NCBI GenBank assembly: GCA_946534585.1
Contig: CAMNCV010000131.1
Location: forward strand, 1-56,392
Reading direction: 5' to 3'
Length of the DNA: 56,392 bases
Source: an uncultured Prevotellaceae bacterium
GTDB taxonomy: Bacteria; Bacteroidota; Bacteroidia; Bacteroidales; Bacteroidaceae
The notes beneath the pieces are model-generated. The model did no database searches, was not told the DNA's origin, and saw only the letters and a list, made by a program, of their open reading frames with translations. The first letter of the stretch is position 1. Each line of letters opens with the position of its first letter. Of this stretch, positions 16,734 to 25,105 are shown piece by piece. Both the position numbers and the translations under genes were made by a program.

Positions 16734-18071
16734 ATGGAAGACAATAATAATGGCATACTGAACGCTTTCGGTCCTGTCCCACAGGAGAAGAGCATCATAA
16801 AGGTAATAGGTGTAGGCGGTGGCGGCGGCAATGCTGTGAACCACATGTACCGCGAAGGAATACACGATGTAACTTTCATGGTCTGCAATACCGACGCTCA
16901 AGCCCTCAATGATTCCCCAGTGCCAGTGCATCTGCAACTAGGTCACGAAGGACTTGGTGCTGGCAACGACCCTGCCAAGGCTCGCGAATCAGCGGAAGAG
17001 ACGATAGAGGAAATCCGCAACCAACTCAACGACGGCACTCGCATGGCCTTCGTCACCGCCGGTATGGGTGGTGGTACAGGTACGGGTGCTGGTCCGATAG
17101 TAGCACGTGAGTCTAAGAACATGGGCATACTCACCGTAGGTATCGTCACGATACCTTTCCGCTTCGAGGGTACGGTGAAGATAAACCAGGCTCTTGACGG
17201 TGTGGAGGAGATGGCAAAGAACGTTGACGCGCTACTCGTTGTGAACAACGAGCGCCTCTGCCAGATATACAGTGACCTGTCAGTAATCAACGCTTTCGCA
17301 AAGGCAGACAACACACTGTCAGTAGCAGCGAAGAGTATTTCAGAGATAATCACCGTACATGGTCTCATAAACCTTGACTTCAACGATGTGAAATCAGTGC
17401 TCAAGGATGGTGGTGTGGCTATCATGTCAACGGGCTATGGCGAAGGCGAAGGCCGCGTGAAGATGGCTATTAACGATGCTTTGAACTCTCCCCTGCTCAA
17501 CGACAACGACATCTTCAATTCGAAGAAATTGCTCATCTTCATATCATTCTACACCGATGACCCGAATAAAGGTCTGATGATGGACGAGATGAACGACATA
17601 CGTGAATTCACAAACCGCTTTGCGGAAGGCTATCACCTTAAATGGGGACTTGCCATTGACCCTACGCTTGGAGATAGAATCAAGGTCACGATACTCGCAA
17701 CAGGCTTCGGTCTTGCCGACATAGACGACGAACTTGCGGGACGCGCCAACCAACAAACGATTGATCAGCGCATAAAGGATGCCGAAGATGCAGAGATACA
17801 AGCCAAGAAGGAAGCACGCCAAAGGCAGTATTACGGTCCTGACGGCAAGAGTGCCTTGCAGAAGCGCAGACCATACGTATATTACTTTGCTGCCAACGAC
17901 CTTGACAACGAGGACTTGATACTAGCCGTAGAAAACAGTCCTACGATTAGCCGTACGCGCTCATCGCTTGAGAACATCTCACGATTGTCATACGACTACA
18001 AGGGCAAGGATGCCTCTGCTGACAAGCAACGCAACGATATGCCTATAAGCAACATTATATCATTCGGATAA
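16734..18071 (+). CDS. ftsZ: Cell division protein FtsZ
   Basis: Tubulin-like GTPase that forms the Z-ring. The tubulin signature GGGTGTG is at residues 112-118 and the synergy-loop motif NLDFND at 213-218. The globular domain ends near residue 330. The tail continues with a charged stretch (DAEDAEIQAKKEARQRQYYG) and a segment RPYVYYFAANDLDNEDLI. The last residues are NDMPISNIISFG; the usual C-terminal peptide that binds FtsA (consensus about D-I-P-x-F-L-R) is not clearly present. dgt follows after 7 bases. Confidence 0.97.
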   Translation: MEDNNNGILNAFGPVPQEKSIIKVIGVGGGGGNAVNHMYREGIHDVTFMVCNTDAQALNDSPVPVHLQLGHEGLGAGNDPAKARESAEETIEEIRNQLNDGTRMAFVTAGMGGGTGTGAGPIVARESKNMGILTVGIVTIPFRFEGTVKINQALDGVEEMAKNVDALLVVNNERLCQIYSDLSVINAFAKADNTLSVAAKSISEIITVHGLINLDFNDVKSVLKDGGVAIMSTGYGEGEGRVKMAINDALNSPLLNDNDIFNSKKLLIFISFYTDDPNKGLMMDEMNDIREFTNRFAEGYHLKWGLAIDPTLGDRIKVTILATGFGLADIDDELAGRANQQTIDQRIKDAEDAEIQAKKEARQRQYYGPDGKSALQKRRPYVYYFAANDLDNEDLILAVENSPTISRTRSSLENISRLSYDYKGKDASADKQRNDMPISNIISFG

Positions 18072-18078
18072 TTCTTGC

Positions 18079-19431
18079 ATGGATTGGCAGTCTCTAATAT
18101 CAAACAAACGCCTCGGGCAGGAGCTGCGACACACGGAGCGCCACGACGAGCGCACGGAGTTTAAGCGCGACTACGACCGCTTGATTTTCTCTGCGCCGTT
18201 TCGTCGGCTGCAAAACAAGACCCAGGTCTTTCCGCTTCCCGGTTCCATTTTCGTACACAACCGCCTCACACATTCGCTTGAGGTGGCAAGTGTTGGTATG
18301 TCGCTCGGCAGCGATGTGGCGCGTGACATCATACGGCGCACCCCATCATACGCAGGCACGCTGATTGAAGAACTGGGTACCATAGTCTCGTCAGCATGTC
18401 TGGCTCACGACCTTGGCAATCCGCCATTCGGCCATTCCGGAGAAAAGGCAATACAGACCTTCTTTACCGAGGGCAACGGTTGCAGTCTGAAAAAAGACAT
18501 CTCGCCCGAACTGTGGAACGACATAACGCACTTTGAGGGTAATGCCAATGCCTTTCGCCTGCTCACGCACCGTTACAACGGTCGCCGCGAGGGAGGTTTC
18601 GTTATGACATATTCCATGCTGGCAAGCATAGTGAAATATCCTTTTGCCTCGTTCTATTCAGGTTCTGATGTAGTAGGAGGAAAAGAGAAATTCGGTTTCT
18701 TCACCACCGAGAGTAGCACTTTCCAGCGTATAGCCGACGACCTCGGCATGAAACGATTGTCAGCTGACGGCAAGCCATTGCACTACGCACGCCACCCTTT
18801 GGTGTACCTTGTAGAGGCGGCGGATGATATATGCTACGAGATAATGGATATAGAGGATGCCCACAAGCTGAAACTTATCTCGTTTGAACAGACACGCGAC
18901 CTGTTTCTCAGTTTCTTTGACTCAAAGACTCAACAGAGCATACTCAATCGCATAAAAGCTGAAAAAATCACTGACCGCAACGAGCAAGTGGTGTATATGC
19001 GTGCCTGCGTCATCGGCAAGCTTGAGAATGAATGTGTAGATGCTTTCCTGCGAAATGAAGAACAGATACTGAATGGCACCTTCCTGGGCAGCCTCATCAA
19101 ATACATCAATCCGCTGCAGCGCGAGGCATACAAGCGTTGCACTGACGTTGCCTTCGGCAGCATCTACCATTCCAAACCCGTGCTTGACATAGAGTTGGGC
19201 GGTTACAAAATCATGGAGACCCTGCTTGACCAGATGACTGAAGCCATCATCAACCCCGACCGCTTCTATTCTCAGCAACTGCTGCATCGCGTCAGCAGCC
19301 AATATGAGATATACTCTCCGTCAATAGAGACACGTATCATGGCTATGCTCGACTTCATCTCGGGCATGACCGATGTGTTTGCCCTCGACTTCTACCAGAA
19401 AATCAACGGCACATCATTGCCCATCGTATAA
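18079..19431 (+). CDS. dgt: Deoxyguanosinetriphosphate triphosphohydrolase-like protein
   Basis: HD-superfamily dNTP triphosphohydrolase; the family hydrolyses dGTP or other dNTPs to the nucleoside and triphosphate and affects dNTP pools. Metal-binding motifs are visible: NRLTHSLEVASVG (first His), CLAHDLGNPPFGHSGE (HD pair) and the Asp in VEAADDICYEIMD. The start MDWQSLISNKRLGQE and FSAPFRRLQNKTQVFP are typical. It is 7 bases after ftsZ and therefore probably transcribed with the dcw cluster. Substrate preference cannot be read from sequence. Confidence 0.9.
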   Translation: MDWQSLISNKRLGQELRHTERHDERTEFKRDYDRLIFSAPFRRLQNKTQVFPLPGSIFVHNRLTHSLEVASVGMSLGSDVARDIIRRTPSYAGTLIEELGTIVSSACLAHDLGNPPFGHSGEKAIQTFFTEGNGCSLKKDISPELWNDITHFEGNANAFRLLTHRYNGRREGGFVMTYSMLASIVKYPFASFYSGSDVVGGKEKFGFFTTESSTFQRIADDLGMKRLSADGKPLHYARHPLVYLVEAADDICYEIMDIEDAHKLKLISFEQTRDLFLSFFDSKTQQSILNRIKAEKITDRNEQVVYMRACVIGKLENECVDAFLRNEEQILNGTFLGSLIKYINPLQREAYKRCTDVAFGSIYHSKPVLDIELGGYKIMETLLDQMTEAIINPDRFYSQQLLHRVSSQYEIYSPSIETRIMAMLDFISGMTDVFALDFYQKINGTSLPIV

Positions 19432-19440
19432 CCACATCAT

Positions 19441-19469
19441 GCCCTTCGGACTACCGACAGGGCTCTTTT
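19441..19469 (+). terminator. Probable terminator after dgt
   Basis: GCCCT-t-CGG (19441-19449) pairs with CCG-ac-AGGGC (19454-19463) and is followed by TCTTTT. The stem is interrupted but GC-rich. It would end the long dcw-dgt transcript. Confidence 0.55.
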
Positions 19470-19490
19470 CATCTAATAAATGACAGTAGT

Positions 19491-20768
19491 ATGGTATTAA
19501 ACTACATCTTTGTGGCTTTCTTCGTGATAGCCTTCGTTATCGGTCTCGTAAAACTCATTTTCATGGGCGACACCGAAGTATTCCCTGCCATGATGAACTC
19601 CACCTTCGACACGTCGAAGACTGCTTTTGAAATATCACTGGGGCTTACGGGCGTACTGGCGCTTTGGCTCGGTATAATGAAGATTGGTGAGAAAGGCGGA
19701 GTAGTGAATTTCATAGCGCGACTGCTTTCTCCTATCTTCACGAAATTGTTTCCTGACATTCCGAAGGGACACCCCGTAACGGGCAGCATATTCATGAACA
19801 TTGCAGCCAATATGCTCGGTCTTGACAATGCCGCCACGCCGCTCGGACTAAAAGCCATGGAGCAGATGCAGGAGCTGAACAGCAAGAATGTGGACAGCAT
19901 GAAGCAAGACAAGGAGACTACGACGCGCCTGAAATCAACGGCTACGAACCCTATGATTATGTTCTTAGTGCTCAACACCTCTGGCCTAACGCTCATACCC
20001 GTCAGCATCATGGTGTATCGTGCGCAGATGGGAGCCGCACAACCCTCTGACATATTCATCCCAATACTCCTGGCTACGTTCTTCTCTACACTGGCTGGTA
20101 TCATCGTTACGAGCCTGTACCAGCGCATCAATCTCATCAACAAGACCATATTACTGACATTGGGCGGCGCATGTCTGGCCGTTGCGGCAATCATCTGGGG
20201 ATTTACGCAGATGGATAAGGAAATGATGAACACCGTATCCACTTCCGTAGCCAACATACTGCTGATGACTATCATCGTGGGTTTCATACTTGCCGGTGTA
20301 AGAAAGAAAGTCAACGTATATGATGCTTTCATCGAGGGAGCAAAGGATGGATTTACCACGGCCGTGCGCATCATTCCGTATCTTGTAGCAATACTCGTAG
20401 GCATAGGCGTATTCCGCGCTTCGGGTGCTATGGATGCTTTGATAGGAGGCATCAAGTGGTGCGTAGAGATATGCGGCATCAACGCTGATTTCGTAGGAGC
20501 ACTGCCTACGGCTCTGATGAAGCCTCTGTCGGGAAGCGGTGCGCGAGGCATGATGGTTGACGCCATGACCACATACGGTGCCGATTCTTTCGTAGGCCGC
20601 TTGTCGTGCATCTTCCAAGGCAGCACAGACACTACATTCTATATCCTGGCCGTATATTTCGGCAGCGTAGGCATACGCTACACCCGTCACGCCGTGGCTT
20701 GCGGACTGCTTGCCGACCTGGCAGGCATACTATCAGGCATTGCCATCTGCTATATGTTCTTCGGATAA
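19491..20768 (+). CDS. Fused SpmA/SpmB-type nucleoside-recognition (Gate domain) membrane protein
   Basis: Polytopic membrane protein with two Gate/nucleoside-recognition halves. The first half (about residues 1-210, with SLGLTGVLALWLGIMKIGE) resembles SpmA and the second (about 220-425, with VRIIPYLVAILVGIGVFRASGAMDALIGG) resembles SpmB of Bacillus. In Bacteroidetes the two are commonly one protein of about 410-425 residues, as here. These organisms do not sporulate, so the name spore maturation protein is misleading; the role is unknown, perhaps transport of a small solute. It starts 60 bases after dgt, beyond the probable terminator. Confidence 0.85.
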   Translation: MVLNYIFVAFFVIAFVIGLVKLIFMGDTEVFPAMMNSTFDTSKTAFEISLGLTGVLALWLGIMKIGEKGGVVNFIARLLSPIFTKLFPDIPKGHPVTGSIFMNIAANMLGLDNAATPLGLKAMEQMQELNSKNVDSMKQDKETTTRLKSTATNPMIMFLVLNTSGLTLIPVSIMVYRAQMGAAQPSDIFIPILLATFFSTLAGIIVTSLYQRINLINKTILLTLGGACLAVAAIIWGFTQMDKEMMNTVSTSVANILLMTIIVGFILAGVRKKVNVYDAFIEGAKDGFTTAVRIIPYLVAILVGIGVFRASGAMDALIGGIKWCVEICGINADFVGALPTALMKPLSGSGARGMMVDAMTTYGADSFVGRLSCIFQGSTDTTFYILAVYFGSVGIRYTRHAVACGLLADLAGILSGIAICYMFFG

Positions 20769-20841
20769 CGACAGGACAGGATATCGGAAAGAATAAACGA
20801 CTGAAGGTATAAAGATTTAAGAGATATCATACAACAATACA

Positions 20842-22149
20842 ATGAAGAAATACATACTCTGCATATCACTGCTGGCAGCACTGTCAATGGGTGCCACGGC
20901 TGGCAAAAATGGTGGTCTGAAGAGCCACTTGGTGGAAGTAGGCAAGGGCTACAGCCAGACTTCTGTCAATACGGCAGTATTCCGCACGAACTCCATAGTG
21001 ACACACGGCAACGAGCAATATATCAGCTACTACGATGGCGACGGCTACCTGACACTGGGCAAACGCCGTCTGGGCAGCGAGGAATGGCTGATAGAAAGGT
21101 CTATGTATAAGGGCAAGGTGACCGACGGCCACAATATAATCAGTATGGCAGTCGATGGCGATGGCTACGTACACGTGGCTTTCGACCACCACGGCAACCG
21201 CCTCAACTACTGTCGTGGCATAGAGCCCGGCTCGCTGAAGTTAGGCGGTAAGATACTCATGACTGCCTTTGACGAGAATAACGTGACCTATCCTGAATTC
21301 TATTTGATGAAAGATGGCAGTCTGCTGTTTGTATATCGCTCTGGCAGTTCGGGGCGTGGCAATCTGGTAATGAACCGCTATTCGCTGGAGACCCGTACAT
21401 GGGAGCGCGTGCATAACGTATTGATTGACGGCGAAGACAAGCGCAATGCCTACTGGCAGATGTACGTTGACGAGAGCGGTGTGATACACCTGTCGTGGGT
21501 ATGGCGTGAGACATGGAAGGTTGAGACAAACCACGACTTGTGTTATGCGAAGTCAGAAGACGGCGGACGCACATGGAAGAAATCAAACGGAGAGCCATAC
21601 ACCCTGCCTATCACACAGAACAGCGCCGAGTATGCTGCCTACATACCGCAGGGCTATGAGCTAATCAACCAGACGAGCATGAGCACGGACAAGGATGGTC
21701 ACCCATATATTGCAACCTATTGGCGCTCAGGTAACAGCGACATACCACAGTATCGCCTTGTATGGCACGACGGGCTGCAGTGGCACGAAGAGCAGGTTTC
21801 CGACCGTAAGACACCATTTACGCTCAAGGGTGGCGGCACAAAGATGATACCTATAGCGCGCCCTCGCATCGTGACCGATGGCAAACGCGCATGGTATATC
21901 GTAAGAGATGAGGAACGAGGCAGTAAGGTTTCAGTGTATTACAAGAAGAATATCAACAAGAGAAAGCCATGGGTTTTGTCTGACATCACCGACTTTCCTG
22001 TCAATGCGTGGGAGCCGAGTTATGACACGGAATTATGGAAGTTACAGAAGAAACTCCACATCTTCGTGCAGGACACGCATCAGGGTGACGGTGAAAAGAC
22101 CGTGAAGTCGGAGCCTACATCCGTTTACGTATTAGAGTTAGAGAAATAA
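20842..22149 (+). CDS. Secreted BNR-repeat (beta-propeller) protein
   Basis: A signal peptide (residues 1-20, KYILCISLLAALSMGATAG) precedes a repeated beta-sheet domain with Asp-box-like sequences such as SEDGGRTWKKSNG. It resembles the BNR_4 family, which is widespread in polysaccharide-degrading Bacteroidetes and includes propeller folds of some polysaccharide lyases. No catalytic residues can be assigned by eye. No SusC/SusD pair or other carbohydrate gene is adjacent, so a substrate cannot be proposed. A 22-bp-period array lies between its stop and the convergent FKBP gene. Confidence 0.75.
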   Translation: MKKYILCISLLAALSMGATAGKNGGLKSHLVEVGKGYSQTSVNTAVFRTNSIVTHGNEQYISYYDGDGYLTLGKRRLGSEEWLIERSMYKGKVTDGHNIISMAVDGDGYVHVAFDHHGNRLNYCRGIEPGSLKLGGKILMTAFDENNVTYPEFYLMKDGSLLFVYRSGSSGRGNLVMNRYSLETRTWERVHNVLIDGEDKRNAYWQMYVDESGVIHLSWVWRETWKVETNHDLCYAKSEDGGRTWKKSNGEPYTLPITQNSAEYAAYIPQGYELINQTSMSTDKDGHPYIATYWRSGNSDIPQYRLVWHDGLQWHEEQVSDRKTPFTLKGGGTKMIPIARPRIVTDGKRAWYIVRDEERGSKVSVYYKKNINKRKPWVLSDITDFPVNAWEPSYDTELWKLQKKLHIFVQDTHQGDGEKTVKSEPTSVYVLELEK

Positions 22150-22201
22150 TATCGTAAAGCACTGGCTGTCAGCCTGATTTACAAAAACTATCCTATCGTG
22201 T

Positions 22202-22288
22202 TGTAATCACTACCTGATTACATAACAAAAGCTATCTGATTACATGGTAATCGCAATGCGATTGCACCGTAATCAGATAGCTTTTGTT
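22202..22288. repeat. 22-bp-period palindrome array, locus B (4 units)
   Basis: Units at 22202, 22224, 22246 and 22268: TGTAATCAC-TAC-CTGATTACA, AACAAAAGC-TAT-CTGATTACA, GGTAATCGC-AAT-GCGATTGCA and CGTAATCAG-ATA-GCTTTTGTT. Unit 4 is the reverse complement of unit 2 except for one base, so units 2-4 can fold into one long hairpin, followed by TTTT. It lies between two convergent genes and could end transcription in either direction. Confidence 0.9.
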
Positions 22289-22305
22289 TTTATATCTCTG
22301 CGTGA

Positions 22306-23217
22306 TTATTTCGTAATGCCAACGAGCTCAACCGTAAAGATAAGGGTAGCGTATGGAGGAATGTTCTGTCCCATGCCGCGCTCGCCGTAGCCGAGGTTAT
22401 AAGGAATGTAGAATTCGAACTTTGAACCTACAGGCATCAGTTGCAGACCTTCTGTCCAACCCTTGATTACCTGGTTGCACTTGAATTTCGTAGTGTTAGG
22501 TGTACGCTTATAGCTTGAGTCAAACACTGTGCCGTCGATGAGGTGACCTTCATACTTCACCTCTACCTCCTGATCTGCCTTCGGACGCTCACCCGTACCC
22601 ATGGTGATGACCTTATACTGCAGGCCTGAAGCCGTAGTTACCACACCTGGCTTGTTCTTATTCTCTGCAAGCCAGTCAGCGCCTTCCTTCTGTGCCAACT
22701 CTGTTTTCACCTTACGTACATAGTTCATCGTCTCGCCAAAATACTTGTCGGCTGCATTCATCTTGAATTTCGTAGTATCTTTATTCAGGGCAGCAATGAA
22801 ACCCTCATAAAAAAGGTCGGCATCCATTGCATAACCAGTACCTTTCAGTTCCTTGCTCATGCCCTCAATCATGCGGTTCTGAATCATATAGCTGACCTGA
22901 GCACCTGCAGCGCGAGCCGTGAAGTGTGGGTCATTAAGCTGCTTGCGCGCATCTTTCAGTCCCTCTATGAAGTCAGCCATATAAGCCTCATCGAAGTCCC
23001 AGTTCTGCTGCAAGAAAGGAATCAATCCATTTGTATTGGCATATCCGGCAGCATAGCTTATGGAGTCGTTGCCATTATTGAGAACTGAGGTTTTTCCCTG
23101 ACCCTGCTGAGTCTGTGTGGTAGCAGCCGTCGTGGCATCTACCTTGTCTTTCTTTGGCTTCGCTGTCATGCCAGCGGTGAGCATGGCAAGAGCAGCAAAC
23201 ATAACAATCTTCTTCAT
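22306..23217 (-). CDS. Periplasmic FKBP-type peptidyl-prolyl isomerase
   Basis: 303 residues: a signal peptide without lipobox (residues 1-19), a low-complexity Thr/Gln linker, an FKBP_N helical dimerisation domain (about 45-190) and a C-terminal FKBP domain (about 205-303). Active-site signatures include GTVFDSSYKRT, QVIKGWTEGLQLMPVG and IPPYATLIFTVELV, with the conserved Asp, Ile and Trp residues. It catalyses cis-trans proline isomerisation and probably assists folding of exported proteins. It is the third of three FKBP genes in tandem; the DNA around 22458-22520 and 23445-23520 is very similar, showing recent duplication. Confidence 0.93.
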   Translation of the reverse strand: MKKIVMFAALAMLTAGMTAKPKKDKVDATTAATTQTQQGQGKTSVLNNGNDSISYAAGYANTNGLIPFLQQNWDFDEAYMADFIEGLKDARKQLNDPHFTARAAGAQVSYMIQNRMIEGMSKELKGTGYAMDADLFYEGFIAALNKDTTKFKMNAADKYFGETMNYVRKVKTELAQKEGADWLAENKNKPGVVTTASGLQYKVITMGTGERPKADQEVEVKYEGHLIDGTVFDSSYKRTPNTTKFKCNQVIKGWTEGLQLMPVGSKFEFYIPYNLGYGERGMGQNIPPYATLIFTVELVGITK

Positions 23218-23237
23218 TTTAGTAAATGTTTATTAAG

Positions 23238-23287
23238 AAAACACTATCTTATTCCTTGCCACTAATGACAACCGGAATAAGATAGTG
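23238..23287 (-). terminator. Hairpin terminator between two FKBP genes
   Basis: CACTATCTTATTCC (23242-23255) and GGAATAAGATAGTG (23274-23287) form a perfect 14-bp stem with an 18-base loop. On the - strand it is followed by TTTTCTTAAT. It lies downstream of the lipoprotein FKBP gene and before the next one. Confidence 0.65.
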
Positions 23288-23302
23288 AGGTTATTTATTG
23301 CG

Positions 23303-24178
23303 TTATTTCTTAATCTTCACAAGCTCGATTGTGAACACGAGAGTAGAGAATGGCTTGATAGCCTGCCCCTGTGCGCGCTCGCCGTAAGCCAACTGCTGAG
23401 GGATATAAACCTCCCACTTAGAGCCTTCTGGCATGTGTGTCAAGGCATCTGTCCAACCCTTGATTACCTGGTTACACTTCATTGTAACAGGTTCGCCACG
23501 CTTATAGCTTGAGTCAAACACCTGACCGTCGATGGTCTTGCCCTCATAGTGAACCATAACTGTTGACGTATCAGCAGGAACGGCACCGGTACCAGCCTTT
23601 ACGACCTTATACTGTACGCCGCTTGGCAGTGTCACAACACCTGCCTTCTTCTTGTTGGCAGCAAGGTACTGCTCGTTCTTCTTCTTGTAGTCGCCATACT
23701 GCTTCTCCATGTTCTTGGCCTTCAGAGTGTGCATCTTCTCCTCAACAGTAAGGCGTGCCTTCTCCATAGTCATGAGTTGCTTCTTGCCGGTAGTACCAGC
23801 CACGAAGCCTGCAAGCAGGTTCTTCAGCGAAATTGTCTGAGTAGAGTCTGCACCGAAAATCTCATAGTTCAGTCCTTTAACCATCTGACCGCCTATCTGC
23901 TGACCTATCTGCACGCCAGCATAGTAAGCTGCCTTCTTCTTGTCATCACCAGCGGTAGCACCAGCATTAAGACCTTTGATAAACTCATCGATGTAGGCTG
24001 TATCGACACCTGCACGCTCCACGAGATACTCCTTCAGACCATCGCTCTGAGTAAGACCCATAGCATAGCTCAGAGTATCTACGTCATCCTTCAAATTGGC
24101 ACTCGGTGTGCCGTTACCACATGAGGTAAATGCAGCTGCGGCTACTGCCAGACATGCTGCGAATGTGAACTTCTTCAT
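23303..24178 (-). CDS. FKBP-type peptidyl-prolyl isomerase, lipoprotein
   Basis: 291 residues. The signal sequence ends in a lipobox (AFTSC, Cys20), so the mature protein is probably lipid-anchored. An FKBP_N domain with a charged helix (VEEKMHTLKAKNMEKQYGDYK) leads to the FKBP domain (about 195-291), with QVFDSSYKRGEP, NQVIKGWTDALTHMPEG and AYGERAQGQ. Predicted role is folding of envelope or exported proteins. Flanked by two paralogues on the same strand, 85 and 64 bases away. Confidence 0.93.
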   Translation of the reverse strand: MKKFTFAACLAVAAAAFTSCGNGTPSANLKDDVDTLSYAMGLTQSDGLKEYLVERAGVDTAYIDEFIKGLNAGATAGDDKKKAAYYAGVQIGQQIGGQMVKGLNYEIFGADSTQTISLKNLLAGFVAGTTGKKQLMTMEKARLTVEEKMHTLKAKNMEKQYGDYKKKNEQYLAANKKKAGVVTLPSGVQYKVVKAGTGAVPADTSTVMVHYEGKTIDGQVFDSSYKRGEPVTMKCNQVIKGWTDALTHMPEGSKWEVYIPQQLAYGERAQGQAIKPFSTLVFTIELVKIKK

Positions 24179-24242
24179 TGTTTTTATTATATTCTTTAAT
24201 TACCTAACTACTTATTATGCAATATGAATACCTGCCTCGTCT

Positions 24243-24845
24243 TTACTTCACTTTTATCAACTCAACATCGAATATCAGCGTAGAGTACGGAGGTATCGAA
24301 CCTGCTGCTCCAGCCTCGCCGTATGCGAGATGGTAAGGTATGAAGAAACGTGTCTTGCCACCTTCCTTCATCAACTGTAGTCCTTCAGTCCATCCCTTTA
24401 TCACTCCGTTAAGCGGGAATGTAGCAGTCTGACCGCGCTGCACGCTTGAATCAAACACCGTACCATCAATCAGGAAACCCTCATAATGGCACTCTACGCT
24501 ATCTGTTGCCTTTGGCGACTTGCCCGTTCCTTCTGTCAGCACCTTGTATTGCAGACCAGACGCTGTAGCAATCACACCTTCTTTCTTCGCGTTCTCAGCA
24601 AGATAAGCCTCGCCTTCTGCTTTCTTCTGCTTGCCTATCTCTGCAGCACGAGCACGCTGTTCCTTCTCCTGCTCTGCAAAGAAAGCCTGTGCCAACTGCT
24701 GAGCCTCAACGTCCTTGAGTTGTGGCTTACCGGCCACGCAATCCTTGATTGCCTGTGCGAAATCGTCTAAATTCAGTTTGTCAGCACCCATGTCTTTCAG
24801 CTGACGGCCAATGCCCATACCAAGAGCATAACTTGTCTTATCCAT
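24243..24845 (-). CDS. Cytoplasmic FKBP-type peptidyl-prolyl isomerase
   Basis: 200 residues without a signal peptide; begins DKTSYALGMGIGRQLKD, the start of the FKBP_N dimerisation domain (FklB/FKBP22 type), with a long helix rich in Glu/Gln/Ala, then the FKBP domain (about 105-200: FLIDGTVFDSSVQRGQ, GVIKGWTEGLQLMKEG). Probably a V-shaped dimer acting in the cytoplasm. It is the first gene of the tandem set and has a promoter-like element upstream on the - strand. Confidence 0.93.
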   Translation of the reverse strand: MDKTSYALGMGIGRQLKDMGADKLNLDDFAQAIKDCVAGKPQLKDVEAQQLAQAFFAEQEKEQRARAAEIGKQKKAEGEAYLAENAKKEGVIATASGLQYKVLTEGTGKSPKATDSVECHYEGFLIDGTVFDSSVQRGQTATFPLNGVIKGWTEGLQLMKEGGKTRFFIPYHLAYGEAGAAGSIPPYSTLIFDVELIKVK

Positions 24846-24955
24846 TATTTGATTATCTTTGTTATTGTTTTTCCGTCTTTTCGTCTGACCATAAGAACCA
24901 ATCCCTGCAGTTCTTAATTCTCACAGTCACTCAATCTGTTTCTACACAAAACGTT

Positions 24956-24964
24956 GCAAAGTTA
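24956..24964 (-). promoter_or_regulatory. Promoter (-7 element) for the FKBP genes
   Basis: Read on the - strand this is TAACTTTGC, the consensus -7 element, about 110 bases before the FKBP start at 24845. No good -33 box at the right distance. The 260-base gap (24846-25105) also carries the divergent promoter of the sirtuin gene. Confidence 0.55.
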
Positions 24965-25046
24965 CATATTTTTTTTCAAAAAAGCATCTTTTTACATGAA
25001 AATTAACCATTTTACACCTTTTATAAACATAAAACAAGTATTTTGC

Positions 25047-25078
25047 TTTGTCAACTTAAAAAAAAGATGTAACTTTAC
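25047..25078 (+). promoter_or_regulatory. Promoter of sirtuin-aroQ
   Basis: TTTG at 25047-25050, 19 bases, then TAACTTTAC at 25070-25078. Spacing and sequence fit the Bacteroidetes consensus. Leader about 20 bases. Confidence 0.6.
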
Positions 25079-25105
25079 CTTGTATTTCCTAACACGACGT
25101 GACTT

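Noticed and set aside
19502..20632. 376-codon open frame on the - strand opposite the SpmA/B-like gene
   Set aside because: The + strand protein is a recognisable membrane family; the reverse frame is rich in Met, Ser and Pro and looks like an antisense shadow.
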